DNA of 64,000 bases from Chryseosolibacter sp964438975 (GCA_964438975.1 CAYTMU010000018.1:1-64000); one strand, 5' to 3'. Shown: positions 33,616 to 42,431, counted from the first letter of the stretch. Notes: generated from the sequence alone by a model not told the origin. Translations and numbers: made by a program.

Positions 33616-34983
33616 ATGCAAGTGATTAACCCGGCGACGGAAGAAGTCATAAAGGACATACCAGAAGACTCCGGCGCGTCATTGAAAGATAAGTTCGACA
33701 CGTTGAAAAGAACACAACGTACATGGAGCGAGGTCCCACTCGATCGCAGGATTGACATCCTCCGCCGGTTCTCGTCGTTGATTTCGGAGCACACTGCGCA
33801 TCTTGCTTCCGTGTTGACAAGCGAGGTGGGGAAACCACTGCAACAGTCCGTCAATGAACTGAAAGGTGCACAGGCGCGTATTCGATGGCTCACAGACAAT
33901 GCGTCAACGTATTTAGCCGATGAGGTCATGACCCGTTCCGAAAGCTTGGAGGAGCGCATCCGGTACGAGCCGCTCGGGGTGGTGTGCAATATCTCGGCAT
34001 GGAATTACCCCTGGCTGGTCGGCATCAATGTGTTTGTTCCTGCGCTGCTCGCCGGAAACGCAGTGATGTATAAGCCGTCCGAATATTCAATGCTCACAGG
34101 TTTGGAAATCGATCGGTTGTTAAAGGAGGCGGGTGTTCCGGACGGTGTCTTTCAAGTAGCAGTTGGTGCGCGTGCCGTCGGTGAAGCACTGCTCGATCTA
34201 GCTTTTGATGGATATTTCTTCACCGGTTCGTATAAGACAGGTAAGTATATCTATGAGAGAGTTGCTGCGAAGATGGTACCGTGTCAGTGCGAGCTCGGTG
34301 GCAAGGATCCATTGTACGTGGCGGATGATGTTGCCAATGTGGCTGCTGTTGCAGGAGCTACCGCGGACGGGGCGTTCTATAACAACGGACAAAGTTGCTG
34401 TGCCGTAGAACGCATCTATGTTCATCAGGATATTCACGATGTCTACGTCGAGGCTTTCGCAAAGGAGGTAACCTCCTGGAATAAGGGGCGTCCTGCTGAT
34501 GACGGTGTTTATTTCGGACCTCTGACGCGCAAGGACCAGCTCACCGTGCTTGAATCACAAGTCAAAGATGCGCTGTCGAAGGGAGCGACCGTCGTAACGG
34601 GAGGAAAGAGGATCGCAGGAAAGGGGTATTACTTCGAACCCACGATACTAACCGGCGTAAATCACCAGATGGATGTAATGCGCGACGAGTCATTCGGGCC
34701 GGTGATTGGGATCATGAAGGTATCCGGTGACGAGGAGGCAATAGCGTTGATGAAGGATACGGAATACGGGCTCACGGCGTCAGTCTACACGGCTGATCAG
34801 GCGCGTGCTGAGCGTATTCTGGATCGCCTGGATACGGGCACGGGCTACTGGAATTGCTGTGATCGCGTGAGTGCTGCAGTGCCGTGGAGCGGAAGACGTC
34901 ACTCAGGGTTTGGAGCAACTCTTTCGCACGCAGGTCTCCGCGCCTTTGCAAAGCCTAAAGCCTATCATCTGCGGAGGACCTGA
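33616..34983 (+). CDS. Aldehyde dehydrogenase
   Basis: A 455-residue NAD(P)-dependent aldehyde dehydrogenase. The cofactor region is NISAWNYPWLVGIN with AGNAVMYKPSEYS, the general-base Glu lies in CELGGKDPLYV, and the catalytic Cys in NNGQSCCAVERIYVH. The C-terminal segment SFGPVIGIMKVSGDEEAI is intact. It would oxidise the gamma-glutamylated aldehyde made by the iron alcohol dehydrogenase to the acid. Last gene of the set; about 200 bases separate it from the next gene, and no clear terminator is seen. Confidence 0.93.
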   Translation: MQVINPATEEVIKDIPEDSGASLKDKFDTLKRTQRTWSEVPLDRRIDILRRFSSLISEHTAHLASVLTSEVGKPLQQSVNELKGAQARIRWLTDNASTYLADEVMTRSESLEERIRYEPLGVVCNISAWNYPWLVGINVFVPALLAGNAVMYKPSEYSMLTGLEIDRLLKEAGVPDGVFQVAVGARAVGEALLDLAFDGYFFTGSYKTGKYIYERVAAKMVPCQCELGGKDPLYVADDVANVAAVAGATADGAFYNNGQSCCAVERIYVHQDIHDVYVEAFAKEVTSWNKGRPADDGVYFGPLTRKDQLTVLESQVKDALSKGATVVTGGKRIAGKGYYFEPTILTGVNHQMDVMRDESFGPVIGIMKVSGDEEAIALMKDTEYGLTASVYTADQARAERILDRLDTGTGYWNCCDRVSAAVPWSGRRHSGFGATLSHAGLRAFAKPKAYHLRRT

Positions 34984-35144
34984 CCGGTCTGCGCATTGCC
35001 ATACCGTTAGAATTGCTGGTTCCATTCTGAAGACCTGGGTGTGACGTATCGTTGCGCGTTCCCGGAGCAGCTGTTTTTTCGTTACGTGGGTGGCCAAAAA
35101 CCGTCAAATAATGTCCCGGTAGGCGTTCTTACGGGAAAAAGTGG

Positions 35145-35152
35145 TAACTTTG
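35145..35152 (+). promoter_or_regulatory. -7 promoter element of the second cold-shock gene
   Basis: TAACTTTG is an exact TAnnTTTG match, 36 bases before the ATG at 35188. The -33 box is not clear. Nothing else is recognised in the 204-base region 34984-35187. Confidence 0.5.
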
Positions 35153-35187
35153 TTTAAGTACCCAAAATCATGAACTAAAACCAAAAT

Positions 35188-35634
35188 ATGGCAAAATCAC
35201 AGGGCACGTGGAATAAGAAGGAAATCGAAAAAAAGAAGCAGCAAAAAAAGAAGGAGAAAGAAGCAAGACGCGAGGAACGGAAGGCCAGCGCCAAGGACGG
35301 CAACAGCTTCGAGATCGCCTATGTGGATGAATTTGGCAATTTCTCGGCTACACCACCCGATCCCAAGAACCGGGTAGAAGTCAAAGAGGAAGATATTCAG
35401 ATCAGCATACCCAAGAATACCGGACCGAAGGAAGACCCGATCAGAAGAGGGATCGTCTCCTTTTTCAATAATTCGAAAGGTTACGGGTTTATCCGGGATC
35501 AGGATACCCAGGAGAGCATTTTCGTACACATCAATAATACGCTCGAACCGATTGCCGAAAACAATCGCGTCAACTTTGAAGTCGAGAAAGGTCCGAAGGG
35601 TCCGAGTGCCGTTAATGTCAAGATCGCCCGCTGA
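35188..35634 (+). CDS. Cold-shock domain protein with lysine-rich N-terminal tail
   Basis: A 148-residue protein. Residues ~10-35 are a run of lysine, glutamate and arginine predicted to form a single charged helix (KKEIEKKKQQKKKEKE). A linker containing a conserved-looking FEIAYVDEFGNF segment follows, then a cold-shock domain from ~87 with KGYGFIR and SIFVHIN as RNA-binding motifs. This arrangement is recurrent in Bacteroidota. The charged tail probably increases RNA or ribosome binding. The gene is monocistronic by spacing, and converges with the zinc alcohol dehydrogenase gene. Confidence 0.92.
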   Translation: MAKSQGTWNKKEIEKKKQQKKKEKEARREERKASAKDGNSFEIAYVDEFGNFSATPPDPKNRVEVKEEDIQISIPKNTGPKEDPIRRGIVSFFNNSKGYGFIRDQDTQESIFVHINNTLEPIAENNRVNFEVEKGPKGPSAVNVKIAR

Positions 35635-35676
35635 TCTCTAGCTCATCCGCACTTTTGAAGGTGGATGCCAGGTCTC

Positions 35677-36720
35677 TTACAAGGTAGCCATATCAATAAC
35701 AAACCGGTAACGAACGTCGCCTTTGAGCATTCGTTCGTAAGCCGCGTTGATATCACGGATATCGATCACTTCGACATCGGCGACAATGTCATACGACGAA
35801 CAGAAGTCCAGCATCTCCTGCGTTTCAGGCAGTCCCCCGATACTTGAGCCGGCGATACTCCTCCGGTTAGTGATAAGTGCCATGCCGCGGAATTCAGATG
35901 GAGTAGGCGGAGCGCCGACACATATTTGGACACCGTTCGTATTGAGCATCCTCAGGTAGACATTGTAATCGTGGGGAGCAGACACCGTATCAATGATGAA
36001 GTCGAAGTAATTCCTCAGTGGATGAAGGTTTGCGGGATCCGAAGTCAAAGCGAACCGCGCAGCACCGAGACGCTTGCTGTCCGCCTCTTTTGAGGGTGAG
36101 GAACTGAGCATCGTGACTTCGGCGCCAAAGGCCGATGCAAATTTGACTGCCATATGTCCGAGACCCCCCAGTCCAAGGACTCCGACCTTGTGACCTTTTC
36201 CAATATTCCAATGCCGCATCGGCGAATAGGTAGTGATCCCCGCGCACAGCAGCGGCGCAACTGCTTCGAGAGGGAGATTGGAGGGCACCTTCAAGACAAA
36301 ATCTTCATCAACGACTATTCGGTCCGAGTAGCCGCCGTACGTAGGCGTCTTCCCATCCCGTTCGTAGCTGTTATACGTGCCTACCGCGCCGTCACTGCAA
36401 TACTGTTCGAGCCCCTGTTTGCAATTGTCGCACTCCCGGCAAGAATCAACGAGGCATCCCACGGCGGCGATGTCGCCGACCGCAAACTTTCTCACCTGAT
36501 CGCCTACTTTCTTGACCCGGCCCACGATCTCGTGACCAGGAACCATTGGAAAGATGCCGTTGCGCCATTCATTGCGGATCTGATGAATATCTGAGTGGCA
36601 TACACCGCAATACAAGATCTCAAGCTGCACATCGCGAGGTCCGGTTGGGCGACGTTCGAATGAGAACGGGGCGAGTGAGGAGGCCGAATCGAGTGCTGCA
36701 TATCCTTTTGTGGCGATCAT
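35677..36720 (-). CDS. Zinc-dependent NAD(P)H alcohol dehydrogenase (YahK/cinnamyl-ADH type)
   Basis: A 347-residue medium-chain dehydrogenase. Catalytic zinc ligands lie in YCGVCHSD and PGHEIVG; the structural zinc cysteines are in VDSCRECDNCKQGLEQYC; the Rossmann loop is GLGGLGHMAVKFA. These and the length match aldehyde reductases such as E. coli YahK. The start at 36720 gives the family-length N-terminus (MIATKGYAALDSA). ATG at 36744 or at 36858 in the same frame would add residues with no family match. Probably reduces aldehydes in the cytoplasm with NADPH. Confidence 0.88.
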   Translation of the reverse strand: MIATKGYAALDSASSLAPFSFERRPTGPRDVQLEILYCGVCHSDIHQIRNEWRNGIFPMVPGHEIVGRVKKVGDQVRKFAVGDIAAVGCLVDSCRECDNCKQGLEQYCSDGAVGTYNSYERDGKTPTYGGYSDRIVVDEDFVLKVPSNLPLEAVAPLLCAGITTYSPMRHWNIGKGHKVGVLGLGGLGHMAVKFASAFGAEVTMLSSSPSKEADSKRLGAARFALTSDPANLHPLRNYFDFIIDTVSAPHDYNVYLRMLNTNGVQICVGAPPTPSEFRGMALITNRRSIAGSSIGGLPETQEMLDFCSSYDIVADVEVIDIRDINAAYERMLKGDVRYRFVIDMATL

Positions 36721-37039
36721 CTTTTTCTTCGTAGTCTGCAGCATGGTGGTGTCGGTTGGTTTGACAAATTCGTTGGAGGGCTGTGCCGGTAGGAGAACCG
36801 AGGACGCCCAAACTTCGTTTGCTAAAACTAAAGTATTTGTTTTCTTTTTTTGGAACACTTGTAAAAGGAATTTACACGCGGGTTTTACGAGCCAACGATA
36901 AACTTGTCGCTTTATTTTGAAAGCAGCATTTCACTTAAAGTAATACTTTAAGTGTTTTTTCACTGCTTCCCAGTGTAAGATTCGGTCTCAATCTCCAGAT
37001 AAATACTGCGTGTTTTTGGCCAATTTTGACAAACGGAAT
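36721..37039. other. Divergent intergenic region between alcohol dehydrogenase and histidine kinase
   Basis: 319 bases without a convincing gene. It holds the promoters of the minus-strand dehydrogenase and plus-strand kinase. On the minus strand TACTTTAG around 36830 approaches the -7 consensus. A strong palindrome lies at 36932-36954. Confidence 0.5.
36932..36954. promoter_or_regulatory. Perfect 10-base inverted repeat, candidate operator
   Basis: CACTTAAAGT at 36932-36941 and ACTTTAAGTG at 36945-36954 are exact reverse complements around an AAT spacer. Six T follow on the plus strand, and a small CACTG/CAGTG hairpin at 36961-36975. The AT-rich symmetric arms suit a dimeric repressor. A terminator-like RNA hairpin is the alternative reading. 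Confidence 0.6.
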
Positions 37040-39070
37040 ATGGTCCACAGACGCAGGTTGCTCTTTTCATTTTTTTTCGTTTTGCCTTGCTTGGTTTTTG
37101 GTCAGGACGAAAACGCGATCGCGACATTCAAAGGGTTGCTACATGATGGCACCCGGTCGCCTGCCGAGGAATCTCTGCAAGATACCGAGCTGCAGATCGA
37201 CCAAGCCCGCGAGTCGAACGACGCGCTTGCTGAAATTACATCCCGGCGATTGCTTGGTCTGGTATACCTTACGCGCGTGCACGACTATGAAAGAGCGCTC
37301 GATCATTTTATTACAGCGCTGGCAATTGCAGACTCGGTTCACCTAAAGGACCAGCAACTCCTGACATATGTTGCTATGGCACGCGTATTCGAAGTCGTAG
37401 GTGACTATCACAAGAGCGCACAATTGTTGAGCAAAGCTCTTGACATCAACCGGGGCTCTCGTCATATCGACGCAGATGCATTGATATTAAACAACCTCGG
37501 AAGAGTAAACGCCGCACGTGGTCGATTGAATGAAGCTTTTGAGAATTACAGGCAGGTACTTCGCTACCAGGACTATATTGGCAAGTCGTATGAGGCAGAG
37601 GCATTGTTCAACCTCGGACATCTGTTCGCCCTGCAGGGCGAGTACGATCAGGCCTTGGATTATCACCGCGCGGCACTTCGCGTAAACCGTACGCTCGGCG
37701 ATAAGCAAGCCGAGGCACGCTCCTTGAATGATATCGGCATCCTGTATGATCGGATGCAGAATGATAACAAGAGCGGTGCAAACCACCAGGTTGCGCTCGA
37801 AATACGGCAGCGTCTGGGCGATGGCCGCGGACTCGCCGAATCACATAATAATATCGCGGCACTCCATCTGAAGGCTGGAGAGACCGCCGACGCGATCTCA
37901 CACGCTCTGCAGGCACTCGAGCACGGAAGAGAAGCACAGTCGCGCGAACTCATGCTTCAGAGTTACGAGCTACTAAGCCAGGGTTATAAGGAGACTGGCG
38001 ACTTCCGCAATGCATTGGTACAACTCGAACTCGGAGTAGCTCTTCAGGAGTTGATCGCCGCGGAAAAACAGGAGCGACAACTCCTGGAAGCACAGAACCG
38101 ATATGTGATTGCAACAAAGGAAAGCCAGATTCAGGAACTCGATGCTCTGCGACTGGAGCGCGAACGGGAAATCGACGCACAACGCAAGTCCCGGAACATC
38201 CTCTTCCTGGTGGCCGTACTTGTATTCCTTTCCGCAGCTCTTCTCTTCGTGCTCTACCTGGTGAAACGGAGATCGAATATGCGACTTCAGGCAGCGCGCA
38301 AAGAGGTGGAAGCGAAGAATCAGAAATTACAGGAGTTGAACAATACAAAAGACAAGTTCTTTTCCATCATTAGTCATGATCTGAAAGGTCCGCTGAATTC
38401 GCTTACATCCTTTTCGGGGTTGTTGATCAATCATACGGATAGTCTCAGTCGGGAAGAGATTCAATTGCTGGCTAAGGATCTCGACAAGTCCGTTCGCAAC
38501 CTGCTTACCTTACTGGAGAATTTACTGGCATGGTCGCGGTCGCAAACAGGGAATATAGACTTCACCCCCGAAGTGTTACCGCTGAATGAACTTCTGATGA
38601 GCAACAAAGCCCTCCTTCAAACACAGGCAGACACCAAAGGGATCGCCGTTGAGATTGACTGTGACGTCAATCTCACGGTGCGTTTGCACAAGAATTCCGT
38701 GAACACCGTCGTGCGGAACCTGATCTCCAACAGTATCAAGTTTACGCCTTCGGGAGGCGCTATCAGGATCTCCGTCACGACTGACAGCGAGGTGCTGAGG
38801 CTCGCCATATCCGATACCGGGGTGGGAATGAGTCGAGACGCGATGGACAAAGTGTTTCAGCTTGGCACGAAGCACTCGACATCAGGTACCGCCAACGAAA
38901 AGGGTACCGGTCTCGGCCTGGTTTTGTGCCGCGAATTCGTCGAACGAAACGGAGGCCGAATAAATGTTCGAAGTGAGATTGGTAAGGGATCGGTCTTTAC
39001 CTGCGCATTTCCGTATGCACGCACGGTAGTTTCTACCAAGGTGGTAAACGTTACGGCCATTTCTTCTTAA
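37040..39070 (+). CDS. TPR-domain sensor histidine kinase
   Basis: A 676-residue kinase. Start at 37040 gives a signal-like N-terminus (RRRLLFSFFFVLPCLVFGQ). Residues ~60-370 are tetratricopeptide repeats, visible as repeated ALDHF/ALDYH, A...N.LG and GD pairs. A membrane helix at ~385-408 (FLVAVLVFLSAALLFVLYL) follows a coiled coil. HisKA has the phospho-accepting His in ISHDLKGPLNS (~445), and HATPase has DTGVGMS and GTGLGLVLCREF. The periplasmic TPR sensor with cytoplasmic kinase is common in Bacteroidota. There is no receiver or DNA-binding domain and no regulator gene nearby. Confidence 0.92.
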   Translation: MVHRRRLLFSFFFVLPCLVFGQDENAIATFKGLLHDGTRSPAEESLQDTELQIDQARESNDALAEITSRRLLGLVYLTRVHDYERALDHFITALAIADSVHLKDQQLLTYVAMARVFEVVGDYHKSAQLLSKALDINRGSRHIDADALILNNLGRVNAARGRLNEAFENYRQVLRYQDYIGKSYEAEALFNLGHLFALQGEYDQALDYHRAALRVNRTLGDKQAEARSLNDIGILYDRMQNDNKSGANHQVALEIRQRLGDGRGLAESHNNIAALHLKAGETADAISHALQALEHGREAQSRELMLQSYELLSQGYKETGDFRNALVQLELGVALQELIAAEKQERQLLEAQNRYVIATKESQIQELDALRLEREREIDAQRKSRNILFLVAVLVFLSAALLFVLYLVKRRSNMRLQAARKEVEAKNQKLQELNNTKDKFFSIISHDLKGPLNSLTSFSGLLINHTDSLSREEIQLLAKDLDKSVRNLLTLLENLLAWSRSQTGNIDFTPEVLPLNELLMSNKALLQTQADTKGIAVEIDCDVNLTVRLHKNSVNTVVRNLISNSIKFTPSGGAIRISVTTDSEVLRLAISDTGVGMSRDAMDKVFQLGTKHSTSGTANEKGTGLGLVLCREFVERNGGRINVRSEIGKGSVFTCAFPYARTVVSTKVVNVTAISS

Positions 39071-39120
39071 GGCCGCTTGTTTTTCGATTAATTGACTATT
39101 TTGCGGGTTCAAAGATACAT

Positions 39121-40059
39121 ATGGATCCTAATTTGCTCCTCTGGGCTGCCTTTAACATCTTCGTTATCGGCATGTTAGCACTTGATCTGGGGGTTTTTCA
39201 CAAGAAGTCCGAGGAGATATCGGTCCGCAACGCTTTAACCTGGACGGCAGTCTGGATTACGTTGGCGATGGCGTTTAACGTCTTTGTTTACCTTTATCTG
39301 GGTAAAGAATCTGGCATTGAGTTTTTCACCGGGTACGTAATCGAGAAGTCATTGAGTGTTGACAATATTTTTGTCATCATCATGATCTTTTCATACTTCC
39401 AGGTCCCGCCGAAATACCAACACAAAGTATTGTTCTGGGGTATCCTCGGCGCGTTGGTCATGCGTGTGACGTTCATATTCGCCGGAATAGAACTTATTAA
39501 TCGCTTCCACTGGCTTATTTACATTTTTGGCGCCTTCCTGGTCTTCACTGGAGTGCGGATGGTGACCGCGGGAGACTCCAAGATAGAGCCAGACAAGAAT
39601 CCGGTCGTGAAGATGGTACGGAAGCTATTTCCGGTGACCGCTGATTTCGAGGGAGACAACTTTTTTGTCAGACGAGGCGCCAAGCTCTGGGCTACACCTC
39701 TCTTTGTTGTCGTCGTTCTGATTGAGACGACCGACTTGATCTTTGCTGTCGACTCGATTCCTGCCATCCTGGCTATCACCGATGATCCGTTCATCGTCTA
39801 CACGTCTAATGTGTTTGCGATCCTAGGCTTGCGCTCGCTGTATTTTGCACTCTCTGGGATTGAGCGCTACTTTCATTTCCTCAAATACGGACTATCAGCT
39901 ATCCTCGTCTTCGTAGGGGTAAAAATGTGCCTTACAGATTACTACAAAATACCCGTTGACGTATCGTTGATTGTGATTGTTGGACTCCTGGTTATTTCGA
40001 TCATTGCATCCGTAGTGTTCCCGCAGAGGGACACGGAAGCGTCGGAAGCCTCTGACTGA
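39121..40059 (+). CDS. TerC family membrane protein
   Basis: A 312-residue integral membrane protein with about nine helices. The conserved acidic membrane motifs are EKSLSVDNIFVI (~77-88) and TDLIFAVDSIPAILAI (~202-217), and the loop GTDDPF-like segment reads ITDDPFIVYTSN. This matches TerC/Alx, linked to tellurite resistance, pH response and manganese export, where it can load metal onto exported enzymes. No manganese riboswitch of the yybP-ykoY type was recognised upstream; the leader is only about 50 bases. Confidence 0.92.
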   Translation: MDPNLLLWAAFNIFVIGMLALDLGVFHKKSEEISVRNALTWTAVWITLAMAFNVFVYLYLGKESGIEFFTGYVIEKSLSVDNIFVIIMIFSYFQVPPKYQHKVLFWGILGALVMRVTFIFAGIELINRFHWLIYIFGAFLVFTGVRMVTAGDSKIEPDKNPVVKMVRKLFPVTADFEGDNFFVRRGAKLWATPLFVVVVLIETTDLIFAVDSIPAILAITDDPFIVYTSNVFAILGLRSLYFALSGIERYFHFLKYGLSAILVFVGVKMCLTDYYKIPVDVSLIVIVGLLVISIIASVVFPQRDTEASEASD

Positions 40060-40081
40060 TCCACACCAACTAGCCCAGAAT

Positions 40082-42208
40082 CTAAGATTTCTTTCGGAAA
40101 GCGCTCCGGGCGTTTCGGATCATCGAAATGCTTTTGCCGAGCAGACCACCCGACATTTCCTGTTCGTAGTTCGTGATCTCACCATCGGTCGTGGTGGCGG
40201 GATATATGAAGATCAGGCTGTTCGACTGAAATATCCGTGGCATTTTCTTTGGCAGAACATCCAGCGCGGGTGTGTAGGAGATTCCGCCTTCGCGAGATGA
40301 CACCAGGACGACCATATCCTGTTCCTTTAGTTTCGAAGACAGTTCAGTCATATTCCCGAGATCAATATCCCCGCGGTAATCGACGGTGACAGCGATCTTG
40401 TTGGCATCGGCAAATGCTCTTATTGCGGCCTCCACTTCGGCAGATGCATAAAGCTGAATACCCGTGCTCATCTGGGACGCTGCGCGAAATATACTGGGAA
40501 GCCACTTGTTGAATCCAGGTTCTTTCTCCGCAAAATGAGGACAAATCAATTTGACGTTATTGTGTACGCTTAACGGCATCATGAACCGGGTGATAAAGAT
40601 TGTTTGCGTGGTCTGCTTCACCAGTATGTCGAACGTCTGACCAAAAATGATGTCAGCCAGGTTCTTTTGAGGCGACCAGCCGGCGACGATATCAGTGATG
40701 AACTTTTCCGTTGCGATCCGTTTGATTCCGCTGGTGACATTACGGTCAATCGTCGACATTATCTCGATCTGTTGATCGGCAGCCGCCGCGTAAACGATAG
40801 CCTTGTCGAGTAACTTTTTCGAGTGTAGAAGTTTCGTTTGAGCCTGGTGGTCATCCTTCACAATGGTCAGCCCGAGAATGGGTGACGTGTCTTTTGGACT
40901 CTTGATCAGCATGGAAAAGTCGATCAACTTTTCCATCGTTTCCGGGTTGGCAATTGGCACCAGCACACGCTGCGCTGCAGTCGGGATCTGATCCGGCTCA
41001 TTGTCCATGTGGAGGACGACCTGTTTCCCGGCTTCCTCCGTTACGAACGAGGCGACGACACAGGTGACAAGGATCAATAAAATGGTGCCGTTCAATACAT
41101 GATCGTCGATAATTTCCAGGTTGTATCCGACGAGTATCACGGCAAGAGTGGCGGCCGCATGCGAACTGCTGAGTCCAAATATCAGCTGCCGCTGACCCTT
41201 GGTGAAGTTAAATATCCGGCCACTCGCCTCAGCTGCGAGCCACTTCCCGATTAATGCCGCAGCCGTGAGCGTAAAGGCTACGATCAAAGCCTGCGGTCCA
41301 TTCGTGAGCACCCGGAAATCGATCAGCATCCCGACGCTGATAAGAAAGAATGGTATGAAGAGAGCATTGCCGACAAACTCGATCCGGTTCATCAGTGAAG
41401 ACGTGTGCGGGATCAGGCGGTTCAGTGTCAACCCTGCCGCAAACGCGCCAATGATGGGTTCCAATCCCGCGAGTTCTGCCCCGAAGGCCGTCAGAAATAC
41501 GACGAAAAGGACGAATATAAAGTGAGCGTTCTTCTCATCCTCGAGGCGACGGAAGAACCACGAGGCTATGCGCGGGATGACGAAATACACAACGGCGGTG
41601 AAACAAACTATCGATATCAGCAGGCGGGTCCATAAGTCAGATGTTGCCTGACCGGAAGCCGTGCCCGCGATGATGGCGAGTATCAGCAGCACCGCAGTAT
41701 CGGTGAGAATCGTGCCGCCGACCGTGATCGCGACAGCCTGATTTTTGGCTATCCCGAGTCGGTTAACGATCGGGTAAGCGATCAGCGTATGCGTTGCAAA
41801 CATGCTGGCGATCAAAAGACTGGCATTGAACTCGTAACCGAGCAGGTAGTAGCAGACCGGTAGCCCCAGGGCGATCGGAATCAGGAAGGTAAGGACACCG
41901 AAGATCGCGCTCTTGTACTTATGCTTATTGAACTCATTCAAGTCCAGTTCCAGACCAGCGATAAACATGATGTACAACAGACCGATCGTCGAAAACAGGT
42001 CAACAGCAGAGTTCTTCTGGATGAGGAACAGTCCGTGCGGCCCGATGAGGATGCCCGACAGGATCAGTCCGATGATGCCTGGTATTTTGAACCGGGCCAG
42101 CACAATCGGGACCAGTAGAATGATTCCGAGTATAAGCGAAAAGATCAGAACCGAACTGCTGAACGGTGTCTGAAACTCATGTGCCAGTTTCTGTAAAAAT
42201 TCTTCCAT
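40082..42208 (-). CDS. CPA2-type cation:proton antiporter
   Basis: A 708-residue transporter. The ATG at 42208 starts the usual polar leader (MEEFLQKLAHEF); an ATG at 42292 lies in the leader region discussed separately. The first ~400 residues have about twelve helices with GIIGLILSGILIGPHGL, then AGLELDLNEF and GGTILTDTAVLLILAI, the last holding the acidic ion-binding residue of KefB/NapA-like antiporters. The C-terminal ~290 residues are cytoplasmic and contain USP-like alpha/beta segments (QRVLVPIANPETMEKLI). It likely exchanges sodium or potassium for protons. Expression is probably controlled by the upstream RNA element. Confidence 0.92.
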   Translation of the reverse strand: MEEFLQKLAHEFQTPFSSSVLIFSLILGIILLVPIVLARFKIPGIIGLILSGILIGPHGLFLIQKNSAVDLFSTIGLLYIMFIAGLELDLNEFNKHKYKSAIFGVLTFLIPIALGLPVCYYLLGYEFNASLLIASMFATHTLIAYPIVNRLGIAKNQAVAITVGGTILTDTAVLLILAIIAGTASGQATSDLWTRLLISIVCFTAVVYFVIPRIASWFFRRLEDEKNAHFIFVLFVVFLTAFGAELAGLEPIIGAFAAGLTLNRLIPHTSSLMNRIEFVGNALFIPFFLISVGMLIDFRVLTNGPQALIVAFTLTAAALIGKWLAAEASGRIFNFTKGQRQLIFGLSSSHAAATLAVILVGYNLEIIDDHVLNGTILLILVTCVVASFVTEEAGKQVVLHMDNEPDQIPTAAQRVLVPIANPETMEKLIDFSMLIKSPKDTSPILGLTIVKDDHQAQTKLLHSKKLLDKAIVYAAAADQQIEIMSTIDRNVTSGIKRIATEKFITDIVAGWSPQKNLADIIFGQTFDILVKQTTQTIFITRFMMPLSVHNNVKLICPHFAEKEPGFNKWLPSIFRAASQMSTGIQLYASAEVEAAIRAFADANKIAVTVDYRGDIDLGNMTELSSKLKEQDMVVLVSSREGGISYTPALDVLPKKMPRIFQSNSLIFIYPATTTDGEITNYEQEMSGGLLGKSISMIRNARSAFRKKS

Positions 42209-42252
42209 ACTGAACAAAGACGGCGGGATCCGCCATTCCGGCCAATGATAAC

Positions 42253-42311
42253 AAAAAAAAGCCAAGAACCGACCCGCTTTCCAGTGAGACATCCGTGGCT
42301 ACCTTCTTGGC
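42253..42311 (-). terminator. Intrinsic terminator within the antiporter leader
   Basis: Eight-base-pair stem GCCAAGAA/TTCTTGGC with a 35-base loop that has some internal pairing, followed directly by eight T on the minus strand, 45 bases before the antiporter start codon. Confidence 0.65.
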
Positions 42312-42348
42312 ATCGGATTTTTACCAGGATGGCATCGTCTGCCATCCC
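42253..42348 (-). promoter_or_regulatory. Riboswitch-like leader of the antiporter gene
   Basis: On the minus strand the leader folds into a perfect hairpin, GGATGGCA with TGCCATCC (42327-42347), then AAAAATCCG. Next an arm ATCCG pairs with CGGAT and encloses a small hairpin TGCC-AAGAA-GGTA. The same GCCAAGAA (42304-42311) can instead pair with TTCTTGGC (42261-42268), followed by eight T (42253-42260). The two structures exclude each other. There is no minus-strand gene upstream to terminate, and the antiporter ATG is 45 bases further on. This is the layout of a transcription-attenuating riboswitch. Ligand unknown; sodium, lithium or another antiporter substrate is the natural guess. Confidence 0.6.
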
Positions 42349-42431
42349 GTATGCCTATGCAGCAAAATCTACTCATTCGAATTGTTTACCGGAATTTTTG
42401 AAGTATTTTCATCACCCAAACCGCTTCTACG

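Noticed and set aside
39071..39120. Manganese riboswitch upstream of TerC
   Set aside because: The leader is only about 50 bases, too short for a yybP-ykoY aptamer, and no matching fold was seen.
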